In this document: piece after piece, positions 9,186-18,291 of the stretch
How the letters are laid out: every line of letters starts with the position of its first letter
Position numbering within the stretch: position 1 is the first letter of the stretch
NCBI RefSeq assembly: GCF_000425545.1
Contig: NZ_AUDQ01000001.1
Location: 248,001 to 312,000 of the forward strand
Reading direction: 5' to 3'
DNA from: Sporosarcina ureae DSM 2281
GTDB lineage: Bacteria; Bacillota; Bacilli; Bacillales_A; Planococcaceae
Length of the DNA: 64,000 nucleotides
Position numbers and translations under genes: made by a program
The notes under the pieces: generated by a model
Database searches by the model: none
What the model was told of the DNA's origin: nothing
What the model saw: the letters and a program-made list of their open reading frames with translations, nothing else

Positions 9186-10325
9186 ATGATTTTGGTAACT
9201 TTAGAACAGACTTTACAAGACGACAAGGCAAGTGTATTGGATAAAATGGTCGAGCATGAACAAATTCTATTTTGTCATGATAAAGCAACCGGTCTTCAAG
9301 CCATCATTGCACTCCACGATACGACGATGGGACCTGCACTTGGTGGATGTCGCATGGCGCCGTATAAAACGATGGATCTCGCATTACAAGATGTTCTTCG
9401 CCTTTCTAAAGGGATGACCTATAAATGCGCGGCAGCTGATGTAGACTTTGGTGGCGGAAAATCCGTCATCATCGGAGATCCGTTAAAAGATAAAACGCCT
9501 GAGAAATTCCGTGCTTTCGGGCAATTCATCGAATCACTGAACGGACGCTTCTATACAGGAACAGACATGGGCACAACGCTTGAAGACTTTGTGCAAGCTA
9601 TGAAAGAAACAAACTACATCGTGGGCAAGCCGGTTGAATATGGCGGCGGTGGAGACTCATCCATCCCTACTGCACTCGGAGTCTTCTATGGTATTAAAGC
9701 GACAAACCAGAATGTGTTTGGTGACGACAAAGTAGAAGGTCGAACATACAGTATTCAAGGTCTTGGAAAAGTAGGTTACAAAGTAGCGGAACATATTATC
9801 AATGAAGGCGGAAACGTGATCGTCACAGATATTCATGAGCAAGCGATTGCAGATATACAGAAGCTCGGTGGAAGCGCTGTCAAGGTCGTCTCAAGTGATG
9901 AGATTTACAGCCAGCAAGCAGATATTTTTGTTCCTTGTGCATTTGGTGGCGTGATCAATGACGACACGCTCAACGTACTGAAAGTCCGAGGAATCTCGGG
10001 CTCCGCAAACAATCAGCTCGCAGAAAGTCGTCACGGAGAACTGCTTCGTGAAAAAGGTATTCTGTACGCACCCGACTATATCGTTAACGGTGGCGGACTG
10101 ATCCAAGTGGCGGATGAACTGTACGGAACGAATCCTGCACGTGTACTCGCTAAAACTGAAAACATCTACAACTCACTGCTTGAAGTATTCCATCAGGCGG
10201 AACAGGATCATATTACCACTGCTACTGCTGCAGACCGTATGTGCGAAAAGCGTATTGCGGATGCCAAGAACCGCAACAGCTTCTTCACGCAGTCAAACCG
10301 ACCGAAATGGAATTTTCATCAGTAA
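9186..10325 (+). CDS. pdh: Phenylalanine dehydrogenase (NAD+)
   Basis: Up to 379 residues of the Glu/Leu/Phe/Val dehydrogenase family. The dinucleotide fold has [13 protein letters not shown], and the catalytic Lys pair lies in [18 protein letters not shown]. Features favouring Phe over Leu specificity are the segment [14 protein letters not shown] (leucine dehydrogenases have Ala-Glu-Asp there), a C-terminus ending NSFF...RPKWN, and the 379-residue length; I remember the S. ureae and L. sphaericus enzymes as nearly the same. It deaminates L-Phe to phenylpyruvate. GAGGAGG is very close to the ATG at 9186, so the TTG at 9192 may be the true start. Confidence 0.88.
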   Translation: MILVTLEQTLQDDKASVLDKMVEHEQILFCHDKATGLQAIIALHDTTMGPALGGCRMAPYKTMDLALQDVLRLSKGMTYKCAAADVDFGGGKSVIIGDPLKDKTPEKFRAFGQFIESLNGRFYTGTDMGTTLEDFVQAMKETNYIVGKPVEYGGGGDSSIPTALGVFYGIKATNQNVFGDDKVEGRTYSIQGLGKVGYKVAEHIINEGGNVIVTDIHEQAIADIQKLGGSAVKVVSSDEIYSQQADIFVPCAFGGVINDDTLNVLKVRGISGSANNQLAESRHGELLREKGILYAPDYIVNGGGLIQVADELYGTNPARVLAKTENIYNSLLEVFHQAEQDHITTATAADRMCEKRIADAKNRNSFFTQSNRPKWNFHQ

Positions 10326-10354
10326 TAAAAATAGCCGAATGAGGTGATGAATTC

Positions 10355-11419
10355 ATGGAAGAATTATATCCAATTACACAATATGTGAATGAAGAAGGTA
10401 AGTTTACGGATGACTCGATTAAAGAAGAGATCACAGCCGAATTAGTTCATTCATTTTACTATAATATGCTGCGGATCCGAACGTTTGACCGTAAAGCGAA
10501 GAGCCTGCAACGTCAAGGTCGCCTCGGAACGTATGCCCTTTTCGAAGGGCAGGAGGCTGCACAAGTAGGAAGCGCGCTTTCTTTGAAAAAAGATGACTGG
10601 GTGTTTCCAACCTACCGTGACCATGGCGCTATATTGACGTTCGGCGCGAATATGCCGAAAGTGCTGCTGTACTGGAACGGGCGAGCGGAAGGTAATCTGC
10701 ATCCCGACCGCAATATCTTCCCTCCAGCGGTTCCCATTGCTACACAGCTTCCGCATGCAGCAGGTGCTGCGTGGGCAGATAAGCGTAAAGGCAATAAAAA
10801 TGTTTCTATCGCCTATTTTGGCGACGGAGCTACGTCTGAAGGTGACTTCCACGAAGGCATGAACTTTGCCAGCGTATTCAAGTTACCAGTCGTTTTCTTT
10901 AACCAGAACAATGGGTATGCTATCTCGATGCCAATCGAGAAGCAAATGAACTCCAAAACAATTGCTCAAAAAAGTGTCGCGTACGGCATGCCTGGCATCC
11001 GTATTGATGGGAACGATATTTTCGCCGTGTATTTCGAAACAAAAAAAGCATTCGACAGAGCGAGAAATGGTGACGGTCCGACATTAATCGAAGCCGTTAC
11101 CCAGCGGTTCGGTGCGCATACAACAGCTGACGATCCGACAAAATACCGCGATCAATACGAAGTGGATTCCACACGTGACCAATTAGATCCCCTATTGCGC
11201 TTAGAACGTTTCATGAAAGAACAAAAATACTGGGACGGCAAATGGGAACAGGAAATCAGTACACAGATCAACAAGGAAATCGAAGAAGCCATCGTAGAAA
11301 TGGAAAACTTCCCTAAAGCGAATGTAGAAGATTTATTCGACCACGTATTTGCCGAAATGCCGTGGCCATTACGGGAGCAGAAAGAACAGTATCTACAATC
11401 AGTTAGGAGGGATCAGTAA
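10355..11419 (+). CDS. 2-oxoacid dehydrogenase E1 component, alpha subunit
   Basis: 354 residues. The thiamine diphosphate motif runs from GDGATSEGDFHEG to NQNNGYAIS, and residues 38-60 contain the RTFDRKAKSLQRQGRLGTY region typical of PdhA/BkdAA. It forms the decarboxylating E1 with the next gene. GAGGTGATG lies 5 nt before the ATG. Sequence alone does not separate pyruvate, branched-chain or aryl-pyruvate specificity; the preceding phenylalanine dehydrogenase makes branched-chain or phenylpyruvate-type oxoacids likelier than pyruvate. Confidence 0.88.
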   Translation: MEELYPITQYVNEEGKFTDDSIKEEITAELVHSFYYNMLRIRTFDRKAKSLQRQGRLGTYALFEGQEAAQVGSALSLKKDDWVFPTYRDHGAILTFGANMPKVLLYWNGRAEGNLHPDRNIFPPAVPIATQLPHAAGAAWADKRKGNKNVSIAYFGDGATSEGDFHEGMNFASVFKLPVVFFNQNNGYAISMPIEKQMNSKTIAQKSVAYGMPGIRIDGNDIFAVYFETKKAFDRARNGDGPTLIEAVTQRFGAHTTADDPTKYRDQYEVDSTRDQLDPLLRLERFMKEQKYWDGKWEQEISTQINKEIEEAIVEMENFPKANVEDLFDHVFAEMPWPLREQKEQYLQSVRRDQ

Positions 11420-12441
11420 TGAATCCAGTCGCTGAAACATCAACAATGGAAACCATTCAAACGACACGTTCATTAACGCTAGTGCAGGCTGTGACAGATG
11501 CACTAGGCACGATGCTTGCGGAAGACGACCGGGTCATGCTGCTCGGAGAAGACATCGGAAAAAATGGCGGTGTATTCCGCGCAACCGAAGGCCTGCAAGA
11601 AAAATTTGGCGAAGATCGTGTCATTGACACACCGTTAAGTGAAGCTGGTATTGTCGGCTCCTCTGTTGGGCTGGCAGTGAACGGGATGATTCCGATCGTG
11701 GAAATACAATTTCTCGGCTTTGTCTATCCGGCATATGAACAAATTGCCACGCATGTGACCCGTGTCAGAATGCGAACGATGAGCAAATATACAGTGCCAA
11801 TGGTGATTCGTGCGCCGTACGGAGCGGGAGTGCGCGCACCCGAAATTCACTCAGACAGTCCGGAATCACTTTTCACACATATGCCAGGCATTAAAGTCGT
11901 CTGCCCTTCATCCCCTGCCGATGCTAAGGGCTTGCTAATCGCAGCGATTAAAGACCCCGACCCGGTCTTGTTCATGGAGCCGATGCGCTTATACCGCGCT
12001 GTTCGTGAAGAGGTTCCAGAAGGGATGTATGAAGTCGAAATCGGAAAAGGTAAGAAAGTGACTGAAGGTGATGATGTAACCGTCATCACCTGGGGCGCTA
12101 TGGTACCTGTCGCGAAGAAAGCGGTTGAAAAAGCGAAAGCCAAAGGAATTCAGTGTGACTTCATTGATATGCGCACTCTATTCCCACTAGATCGAGATAT
12201 CATCGCAGAATCTGTACAAAAAACCGGCCGCGTAGTAGTCGTGCACGAATCACATGAAACGACAGGCGTCGGAAACGATATTCTTTCTATTATCAATAAA
12301 ACGTCATTCTTATATATGAAAGCACCGATTGAAAAAGTAACAGGATTTGATGTACCAGTACCCTTCTTCGCACTGGAAGATGAGTATCTGCCAACACCTA
12401 AACGGGTAGAAGAAGCAATCGAAAAAGTGTATACATTCTAA
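11419..12441 (+). CDS. 2-oxoacid dehydrogenase E1 component, beta subunit
   Basis: 340 residues with the transketolase pyrimidine-binding domain (LLGEDIGKNGGVFRATEGL, then DTPLSEAGIVGSSVGLA) and a C-terminal transketolase domain (VVVHESHETTGVGNDI). Its ATG overlaps the E1-alpha stop (TAATG), with AGGAGG 6 nt upstream, so the subunits are translated together. Confidence 0.9.
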   Translation: MNPVAETSTMETIQTTRSLTLVQAVTDALGTMLAEDDRVMLLGEDIGKNGGVFRATEGLQEKFGEDRVIDTPLSEAGIVGSSVGLAVNGMIPIVEIQFLGFVYPAYEQIATHVTRVRMRTMSKYTVPMVIRAPYGAGVRAPEIHSDSPESLFTHMPGIKVVCPSSPADAKGLLIAAIKDPDPVLFMEPMRLYRAVREEVPEGMYEVEIGKGKKVTEGDDVTVITWGAMVPVAKKAVEKAKAKGIQCDFIDMRTLFPLDRDIIAESVQKTGRVVVVHESHETTGVGNDILSIINKTSFLYMKAPIEKVTGFDVPVPFFALEDEYLPTPKRVEEAIEKVYTF

Positions 12442-12453
12442 GGGGGTCTTCAA

Positions 12454-13707
12454 TTGTTAGAAGTGAAACTGCATGATATTGGAGAAGGAATGACAGAAGC
12501 CGAGATTCTTCACTACTTCGTGAAGCCCGGTGACTCTGTTGTTGCTGATCAAGCACTTGTAGAAGTACAGACGGATAAAATGGTGGCGGAATTACCGTCA
12601 CCCGCAACTGGAATTGTAAGAGAACTATTAATCGAACCTGCCTCTACTGTAGGAGTAGGGACCACGATCTTGCTGATAGAAGCGGAAAACCGTTCAGGGC
12701 GGGTGGAACATGTAGCCGCCACTGCTGCTGCCGAGACGGTACCAACAATTAAGGCTACACAGGTTGCAACGAAATTCAAAGGACCACACCGGGTCATGGC
12801 AGCTCCGTACACACGGAAAATTGCCAGAGAAAATGGTGTCGACATTACACGTGTCAATGGCACGGGTCCTGCAGGCCGTATTTTAGAACAGGACGTGTTC
12901 CACTTTATGGAAGAAGTCCATAACCAAACTTCCGTAGCACAGGAAACGGCTGCAACGGACACCACAGAGCCCGCTCCCCCTTCCCCTGCAGCTAAAGTAG
13001 CGTCGGTTCGGACAGAAGCAGAGACGATCCCTTTCACAGGCATCCGCAAGCAGATCGCGAAGAAAATGACACAGTCACTGACGACGATCCCGCATGTTAC
13101 GCATTTCGAGGAAATCGATATGATGAATCTCCTTGCGCTACGTCAGGAATTAAAAGCAGACGGCGTCTCTATTTCCGCGGTCGCATTTTTCATCAAGGCT
13201 CTCGTCGTTGCCTTGAAAGACTTCCCTGTTTTCAACGCTAAGTTGGATGAGGAAAATGAAGTCATCATTTTGGAAAAAGACTATCATATCGGACTTGCTG
13301 TTGATTCAACACTCGGACTGCTAGTGCCTGTTTTGAAAAACGCTCACAAAAAAACGTTGCTAGAAGTCCACACTGAAATGAAAGAGCTGAATGAAAAAGC
13401 ACGTCTCGGTACATTGTCTGGTAATGAAATGCGAGGTGGCACCATGACGATCACGAACGTCGGACCACTCGGAAGTACTGGAGCAACGCCGATCATCAAC
13501 CATCCTGAAACGGCAATTATCGCATTCCATAAGACGAAGAAATGTGCAGTAGTCACGGATGATGACGAAATTGTGATCCGCTCGATGATGAATATTTCCA
13601 TGTCATTTGACCACCGAGTAGCAGACGGTGCAACGGCGGTAGCCTTTACAAATCGCTTTGCAGAATTGATTGAAAATCCTAAAAAGCTTTGGCTGGAGTT
13701 GATATAA
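12454..13707 (+). CDS. 2-oxoacid dehydrogenase E2 component, dihydrolipoyl acyltransferase
   Basis: 417 residues. A lipoyl domain covers residues 1-77 with the lipoylated Lys42 in VQTDKMVAE. An Ala/Pro/Thr-rich linker follows, then a peripheral-subunit-binding domain near 110-150 (APYTRKIARENGVD...GRILEQDV), a second linker, and the acyltransferase domain from about 190 with the catalytic SFDHRVADG near the end. It starts at TTG 12454 after AGGGGGT. The acyl-CoA product depends on E1. An E3 is needed to reoxidise lipoamide, but the E3 gene that should follow is only a stump. Confidence 0.92.
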   Translation: MLEVKLHDIGEGMTEAEILHYFVKPGDSVVADQALVEVQTDKMVAELPSPATGIVRELLIEPASTVGVGTTILLIEAENRSGRVEHVAATAAAETVPTIKATQVATKFKGPHRVMAAPYTRKIARENGVDITRVNGTGPAGRILEQDVFHFMEEVHNQTSVAQETAATDTTEPAPPSPAAKVASVRTEAETIPFTGIRKQIAKKMTQSLTTIPHVTHFEEIDMMNLLALRQELKADGVSISAVAFFIKALVVALKDFPVFNAKLDEENEVIILEKDYHIGLAVDSTLGLLVPVLKNAHKKTLLEVHTEMKELNEKARLGTLSGNEMRGGTMTITNVGPLGSTGATPIINHPETAIIAFHKTKKCAVVTDDDEIVIRSMMNISMSFDHRVADGATAVAFTNRFAELIENPKKLWLELI

Positions 13708-13866
13708 TTAGTAGTAGGTGAAATCATCCTAGAAAAAGAGCTGATTATAATGGGTGGCGGTCCGGGTGGCTATACGGCTGCAAACCGTGCCGCTCAGCTC
13801 GTTGTGTATGCCACAACAAAGGACGCATCAAAAAATCTTTCCCGTGTTACCGGAAAAGATTTTTAG
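13708..13866 (+). pseudogene. Remnant of dihydrolipoamide dehydrogenase (E3)
   Basis: Starting directly after the E2 stop, 31 codons match the N-terminus of E3: VVGEI, then ELIIMGGGPGGYTAANRAAQL with the FAD-binding GxGxxG-like motif. The match ends at 13800 and 21 unrelated codons follow to a TAG at 13864, inside the terminator. The first codon is TTA where TTG or ATG is expected. Both the start codon and about 430 codons of body are lost, so the complex must use an E3 made elsewhere. Confidence 0.85.
13831..13864 (+). terminator. Terminator of the catabolic operon
   Basis: AAAAATCTTT-CCCG and CGG-AAAAGATTTTT form a stem with a short loop and a T run. It lies about 30 bp beyond the E3 breakpoint. 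Confidence 0.7.
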
Positions 13867-13951
13867 AAAGCGTTTTCACAACGCAATAAAACTGCTTAAA
13901 TAATTTGTACATAAGGGCTAAGTTGACTTCTCTTTGCAGTACTAGTTCAAC

Positions 13952-14383
13952 TTACTTAGCCAAAATCATGACAGAAGAAACGACGTCCCCGACTTTCTTA
14001 TCCTGTTGATAAAGGCTAGCCACAACGTAAGCCATCTTGCGTCCGAGCCGCTCAACACGCGCTTCTACCTCCACCATCCCCGCGAATACAGGTCGGTGAA
14101 ACGTCGTATGTATATCCACAGAAGCAAATGTCTGATCTTCGGTAATTTTTGAAGCCACCGCATAAGCCATCATAATATCTGCCGCAGATGTTAAAAAGCC
14201 GCCCATCGACACTCCGTTTCCGTTCATGAACTTCTCATCCACTGTCCACACACCACGGGCCACTCCATCCTCTGCTGACACTACTTCAATCTGCAATGTT
14301 CCATCACAATTCGGTGGAGTCGCTTCCCCCCTTACTACCTCCATTAAATCTACTGTTTTCGACTGTGCCATCCATTCATTCAC
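13952..14383 (-). CDS. PaaI-type hotdog-fold thioesterase
   Basis: 143 residues of the 4HBT/PaaI family. The hotdog helix contains GNGVSMGGFLTSAADIMMAYAV, with the usual catalytic Asp in that helix (AAD), followed by DIHTTFHRPV. Such enzymes hydrolyse acyl- or aryl-CoA thioesters; PaaI itself acts on phenylacetyl-CoA derivatives. It converges on the 2-oxoacid dehydrogenase operon, so a link to its CoA product is possible but inferred. AAAGGAG lies just before the ATG at 14383; an ATG four codons on is an alternative. Confidence 0.78.
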   Translation of the reverse strand: MNEWMAQSKTVDLMEVVRGEATPPNCDGTLQIEVVSAEDGVARGVWTVDEKFMNGNGVSMGGFLTSAADIMMAYAVASKITEDQTFASVDIHTTFHRPVFAGMVEVEARVERLGRKMAYVVASLYQQDKKVGDVVSSVMILAK

Positions 14384-14404
14384 TCCTTTCCTTTAATCTA
14401 CTAT

Positions 14405-15223
14405 CTAATTATTCCCATACACACGATAATATTGTTCCAACCCCTCGAGCAAGCGTTCCGTTCGCTTCGCTGTATACTGTTCAAACGAAGGATCTTCTAT
14501 TTCTTTAACGAGCGACCATAACGACCAAAGAAAATCTGACTTCAACTTTTGCAGATCAAGCGACTGTTTCGAAGTAGCCGGCAAACCGTAATAACTGAGT
14601 AACTCTTGCTCCTGCTGCTCATTTAACTCACGTTCCAAAATAAACGCCGCCAAATCCCATTCTGGCAAATAATTCGCACTGTACTCCCAGTCGATCAACA
14701 ACAACTGCTTCGCATCATTCTGAATAAAATTAGCCGTCACCGAATCCATATGACACGGCACATACTCCTGCCGCTCCCCTTGCATCAACTTCCTCAGCCG
14801 CTCCTCCAACAACACATACAGCGAAGGGATTTCAGTTAACGCAATCTTATACTTCTCCACCTCACCCCAATAGTTAAAACGATTCGGAAACTCCCTTTTC
14901 GACGAATGAAGCGTAGACAACACACCCGCAATCTTCTCCAAATACTCCGACGACACAATCAGATCTCGCGTTAAACTAGCCGTCGCATCATAATACGGAG
15001 TCATTTTAATGCCTTCATCGGTAAACACCACATTACCGACTGTTACCTCGATTTCAGCCGCAATTCGCTGGTTTTCTTTTTCATGGTGGCGGTTAATAAT
15101 ATCCTCAAACTCATGCGCTGGAAAACGTAAGACGTATTTTTGTCCTTTGTGTGCAACGAGGAAGTTTAAGTTCGTGAGACCGCCTAGTCTTTTGATGTAT
15201 ATTAGTTCTTCGATTAGAAACAC
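14405..15223 (-). CDS. Choline kinase/aminoglycoside phosphotransferase-family kinase
   Basis: 272 residues. The N-terminal lobe has a GGLTNLNFLV loop and KYVLRF; the catalytic loop is CHMDSVTANFI (HxDxxxxN type), and the metal-binding Asp is in LLLIDWEYS. Start is GTG 15223 with AGAGGTG 6 nt upstream. Close relatives are LicA-like choline kinases and APH enzymes. The substrate is unknown; there is no lic or teichoic-acid cluster beside it. Confidence 0.78.
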   Translation of the reverse strand: MFLIEELIYIKRLGGLTNLNFLVAHKGQKYVLRFPAHEFEDIINRHHEKENQRIAAEIEVTVGNVVFTDEGIKMTPYYDATASLTRDLIVSSEYLEKIAGVLSTLHSSKREFPNRFNYWGEVEKYKIALTEIPSLYVLLEERLRKLMQGERQEYVPCHMDSVTANFIQNDAKQLLLIDWEYSANYLPEWDLAAFILERELNEQQEQELLSYYGLPATSKQSLDLQKLKSDFLWSLWSLVKEIEDPSFEQYTAKRTERLLEGLEQYYRVYGNN

Positions 15224-16018
15224 TTTTCACACCTCTGTTTTTCATACTATAGTATGTACAGTTCTTCTAGTAGATTTCCGATTTCAACATACTGATTAAT
15301 TATTCGGAAAATTAATCAGGTAATCCGTTATTTCAAATCAAACGTATTACCAAATATATCTTTTCTTATCATTCTATATATCAAGCATCCACTGACGAAT
15401 GACGACACACCTATTACGTTATTATCTTTCAACACTCCATTTAAATCAATAGTAATACTAGATTCACGATAGTCCCATTGAATATTGGATCGGCAATATC
15501 TATTCACATAGGCTTGCAGAATCTACCGCACTCTGTGTGGATTCACTTTGCATGTCCTCTCTCACTTGTCATATAGAGCTTTTTTCCGAAAAGGATACAC
15601 ACGGTAACAATTATTTTTGAAATCGATATGATTTCTAATGTTGTCACTCACGTACTGCATAGAAAACTGTGCGACGTCGAGATTCATCTCGACACTATTC
15701 TTATTTCTTAAGATTCTTTAAGTTATTTGGTTATTGGCCTGGCAGGTTTAGGCAAGTGCACTTGCTCAATGTCGTCAGGTACACCTGTCGACTTTAGGCA
15801 GACCACCTGTAACTATTGGGCAGTGCTTTTTTGTTTATCTGTGCATCATACAACTCCAAAACAATGCACAGTAAATTATATTATTGACACATAATTCTTG
15901 ACGATCTCATAACCTCCACCCCCCCTCTAATTGGATGGCCTTCGAAAATGTTTTATGTGATATGATTATAACGTATGCAACAAAGGAATTTATTTTTTAA
16001 AAGGAGGACTTCATCAAC
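15224..16018. other. 795-bp AT-rich gap with gene debris and a partial palindrome
   Basis: No intact gene seen. On the minus strand 15328-15513 an open stretch of about 60 codons ends in ...IFGNTFDLK and a TAA, with no start codon signal and a stop just upstream; it looks like the 3' remnant of an unidentified gene. 15740-15812 has several short inverted repeats (AAGTGCACTT, AGGTACACCT). A shortened copy of the 63-bp palindrome lies at 15837-15872. Confidence 0.5.
15837..15872. repeat. 63-bp palindrome family, copy A (internally deleted)
   Basis: ATCTGTGCATCATACAACTC matches the left arm of the other copies and is followed after 8 nt by TGCACAG from the right arm, leaving about 36 bp. TTTTTTGTTT precedes it, as in copy D. 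Confidence 0.6.
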
Positions 16019-16225
16019 TTGGGCCTTATTGTAGCCATGATTCTCGTTATTATTGTTTTGGTTGTCGGACTGATTTTGACTCTCTCTATTGCTAATTCCA
16101 GTACGGATTCTAAGAAAAAAAAGTACAGCAGCAAAAAATCTTTTTCCAATTTAATGTGGATTTATGTTTTATCATTACCCGTGATTATTATATTGACTGT
16201 TATTGCTATATTTATATTTTATTGA
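16019..16225 (+). CDS. Small two-helix membrane protein of unknown function
   Basis: 68 residues. Residues 2-26 and about 47-67 are strongly hydrophobic, separated by a basic Ser/Lys stretch (DSKKKKYSSKKS), so it should span the membrane twice. Start is the TTG at 16019 with AAGGAGG 11 nt upstream; an ATG at 16037 is possible. I do not recognise it. It lies at the edge of the IS-rich zone. Confidence 0.55.
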   Translation: MGLIVAMILVIIVLVVGLILTLSIANSSTDSKKKKYSSKKSFSNLMWIYVLSLPVIIILTVIAIFIFY

Positions 16226-16278
16226 TACTGGAAGATGACTTGGGAGTAAAGAAAGTACATATTTTTTCGATCTTGTCT

Positions 16279-16341
16279 ATCTATAAATCACACAATCCTG
16301 ACACTATTTAGACTCGTTTCTAAGTTGTGTGATGCACAGGT
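16279..16341. repeat. 63-bp palindrome family, copy B
   Basis: Exactly 63 bp. Read on the minus strand it begins ACCTGTGCATCACACAAC and its centre has AATAGTGTC as in copy E. The distal arm is degraded (ATTTATAGAT). It forms the left boundary of the truncated IS66 transposase. Confidence 0.7.
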
Positions 16342-17261
16342 GCTCAATAATTACGACGCGATGGCTCAAGCCGTTCTATGATGAACTCTATCAGCGCCTT
16401 CGTGAAGAAAAGGTGCTGCATGCGGACGAAACTGTCCTGCAAGTTCTAGACGAACCAGGGAAAAAGGCAGAATCAAAATCCTATATGTGGCTATATCGGA
16501 CAGGTAGAGACTCTAAGACACCGATTGTGCTCTTTGATTATCAAGCAAGTCGTGCCAAAGAGAATCCGCAAAAGTTTTTAAATGGCTACCAAGGTTATCT
16601 TCATGTGGATGGCTATGCAGCCTACGAATCTATTCAAAACGTGGAGCTCGCTGGCTGTTGGGCTCATGCGCGCCGTAAATTTGATGAGGCACTCAAGGCA
16701 TTAAAAGGTGCGCCAGCTAGTGCAGATCGAACGACGGTCGCTAAAAAGGGACTTAATTTCTGCAACCGATTGTTCGCAATTGAACGCAAAATGAAAGATA
16801 AAACGCCTGAAGAACGGCTTGAAATAAGGAAAAACGACAGTCAGCCTGTGCTGGATGCTTTTTTGATATGGCTAAAAGAACAGAAGGAAGTTGTCGCTCC
16901 GAAGACCGCAACTGGAACTGCCATCTCCTATACGCTAAAACAATGGCCTAAATTGAGGACATTTATGAAAGATAGTCGTATAGAGATCGACAATAACCGA
17001 GCAGAACTATCAATAAAGCCTTTCGTAATCGGTAGAAAAGCCTGGCTTTTCGCAGTTTCCACAAGGGGTGCGACTTCAAGTGCCATCGCCTAGAGTCTCG
17101 TAGAGACCGCAAAAGAGAATGGCGTCAACCCCTTCTTCTACTTGCAGTTCCTTTTCGAAGAACTTCCTCAACGCAATCTAGAAAAAATCGCGGAGTTTGA
17201 CGACTTAATGCCTTGGTCGAAGACCTTACCAAAGAATTGTTATATCCAGTCAAAGAAATAG
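16342..17261 (+). pseudogene. IS66 transposase TnpC, 5'-truncated with a nonsense mutation
   Basis: The frame holds the catalytic core of an IS66 DDE transposase: VLHADET, YLHVDGYAAY and DNNRAELSIKP supply the two Asp and the Glu. The N-terminal leucine-zipper and DNA-binding regions are gone. After TSSAIA a TAG at 17091-17093 stands where Tyr is normal, and the same frame then runs 55 more sense codons to a natural TAG at 17261. The product cannot be active. Confidence 0.88.
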
Positions 17262-17343
17262 AATATGCCACGAAGAATCTTACGGTCGATCTTCGTGGCA
17301 TTTTCATTTATAAGAAACAATGTGTTCACTATTTGACGCTTAC
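16342..17343 (+). mobile_element. IS66-family element, right part only
   Basis: It contains the 3' part of tnpC and a right terminal inverted repeat at 17321-17343. That end reads GTAAGCGTCAAATAGTGAAC on the other strand and matches the left end at 19688 in 21 of 23 positions. The left half (left end, tnpA, tnpB, start of tnpC) is missing and is replaced by palindrome copy B. A hairpin (GCCACGAAGA...TCTTCGTGGC) at 17268-17300 lies after the transposase frame. Confidence 0.85.
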
Positions 17344-17394
17344 AAAAAAATAAGCCCATCACCCTTTATTAAGGCAATGAGCTATATTACTATA

Positions 17395-18254
17395 TTAAAG
17401 GGTTAATCCTGGAATACCAAAACCAAAGAAACTTGCTATAGTCATAAGAGACCCTGTGTTACCAATAAAGCTACTTAGCTTTTTTAGGCACGTTTTAATT
17501 TTTTCAGAGTCATTTTTTTGAATGTTATCAGTTAAAGATTGAAAATATATTTCCGCATCACTTTTTTCTTCGATGTCTTTCAGTTTGCTTATTTCTTGCT
17601 CAATATTCTTTAAGGCCTCTTTTATTTCAGTATTAGTTTGTATGTTAATTTGATGAACCTCATTGTTATCCCCAATAGAACTGTTCTGTGCTTCAACTTT
17701 AATATCTCTGTACTTATTTTTTTCTCCCACTATTAAATCCCCCATTATTTGTAAGGTTACTTTTTGATCCGCGCCCATCAGTTCAGCAATTTCATCCATA
17801 GTAAGGCTTGTCCATAATTTTGAATTACCTAGGGAGCCTTCATTAAGATCTACAGAGTTATTGCTCTCCTTAATCCGACTTTTTTTTTTACTTGAACATT
17901 TTTTTGTTGTTGCTTTTTATAAGCCTCACTTATATAGAAGACTGGAAAAATATTTTCTCGATTAAACGTGCTTTCTTCACCACAATATTTGCATATAATT
18001 TCATCGTTTAAAAAAGGAATTACATCCTCTACAGTTTTAAGAGTGCGGTAGCATTCTTCACATCTTAACTCCCACGATAATCTAATCCTTCCCTTTTTAG
18101 CCATTTCACTTAAATACTTAAAAGTAATATCCAGAGGGAGCGACGTAGCTTTTGAAACATAAGTTGGATAGAATTTGTTCAACCTACTAACAGCCAAACC
18201 ATTGACGGTATTAAGTACCATGTCTTCTATTTGCCAATCTTCAAATTGTTCCAT
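17395..18254 (-). CDS. Unrecognised winged-helix/zinc-ribbon protein with hydrophobic tail, split by a frameshift in an A10 tract
   Basis: Second gene of a two-gene operon, with AAAGGAGGGG before the ATG at 18254. Frame 1 (18254-17850) gives about 125 residues: a winged-helix-like segment (SLPLDITFKYLSEMAKKGRI) then a zinc ribbon (CEEC...CKYC). At the run of ten A on the coding strand (17880-17889) this frame leaves into 9 odd residues and a stop. The -1 frame stays open from the A run to 17395, giving about 160 more residues with SSIGDNNEV, a coiled-coil stretch and a hydrophobic C-terminus (LMTIASFFGFGIPGL). The second part has no ribosome binding site at its first Met. One extra A gives one protein of 286 residues. 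Function unknown. Confidence 0.6.
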
Positions 18255-18291
18255 GCCATATCCCCTCCTTTAATTACTATATGCAGTAATT

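Noticed and set aside
17395-17799. Separate gene for the 134-residue frame
   Set aside because: Its first Met has no ribosome binding site and the frame continues open upstream to the A10 tract, so it is better read as the second half of the preceding gene.
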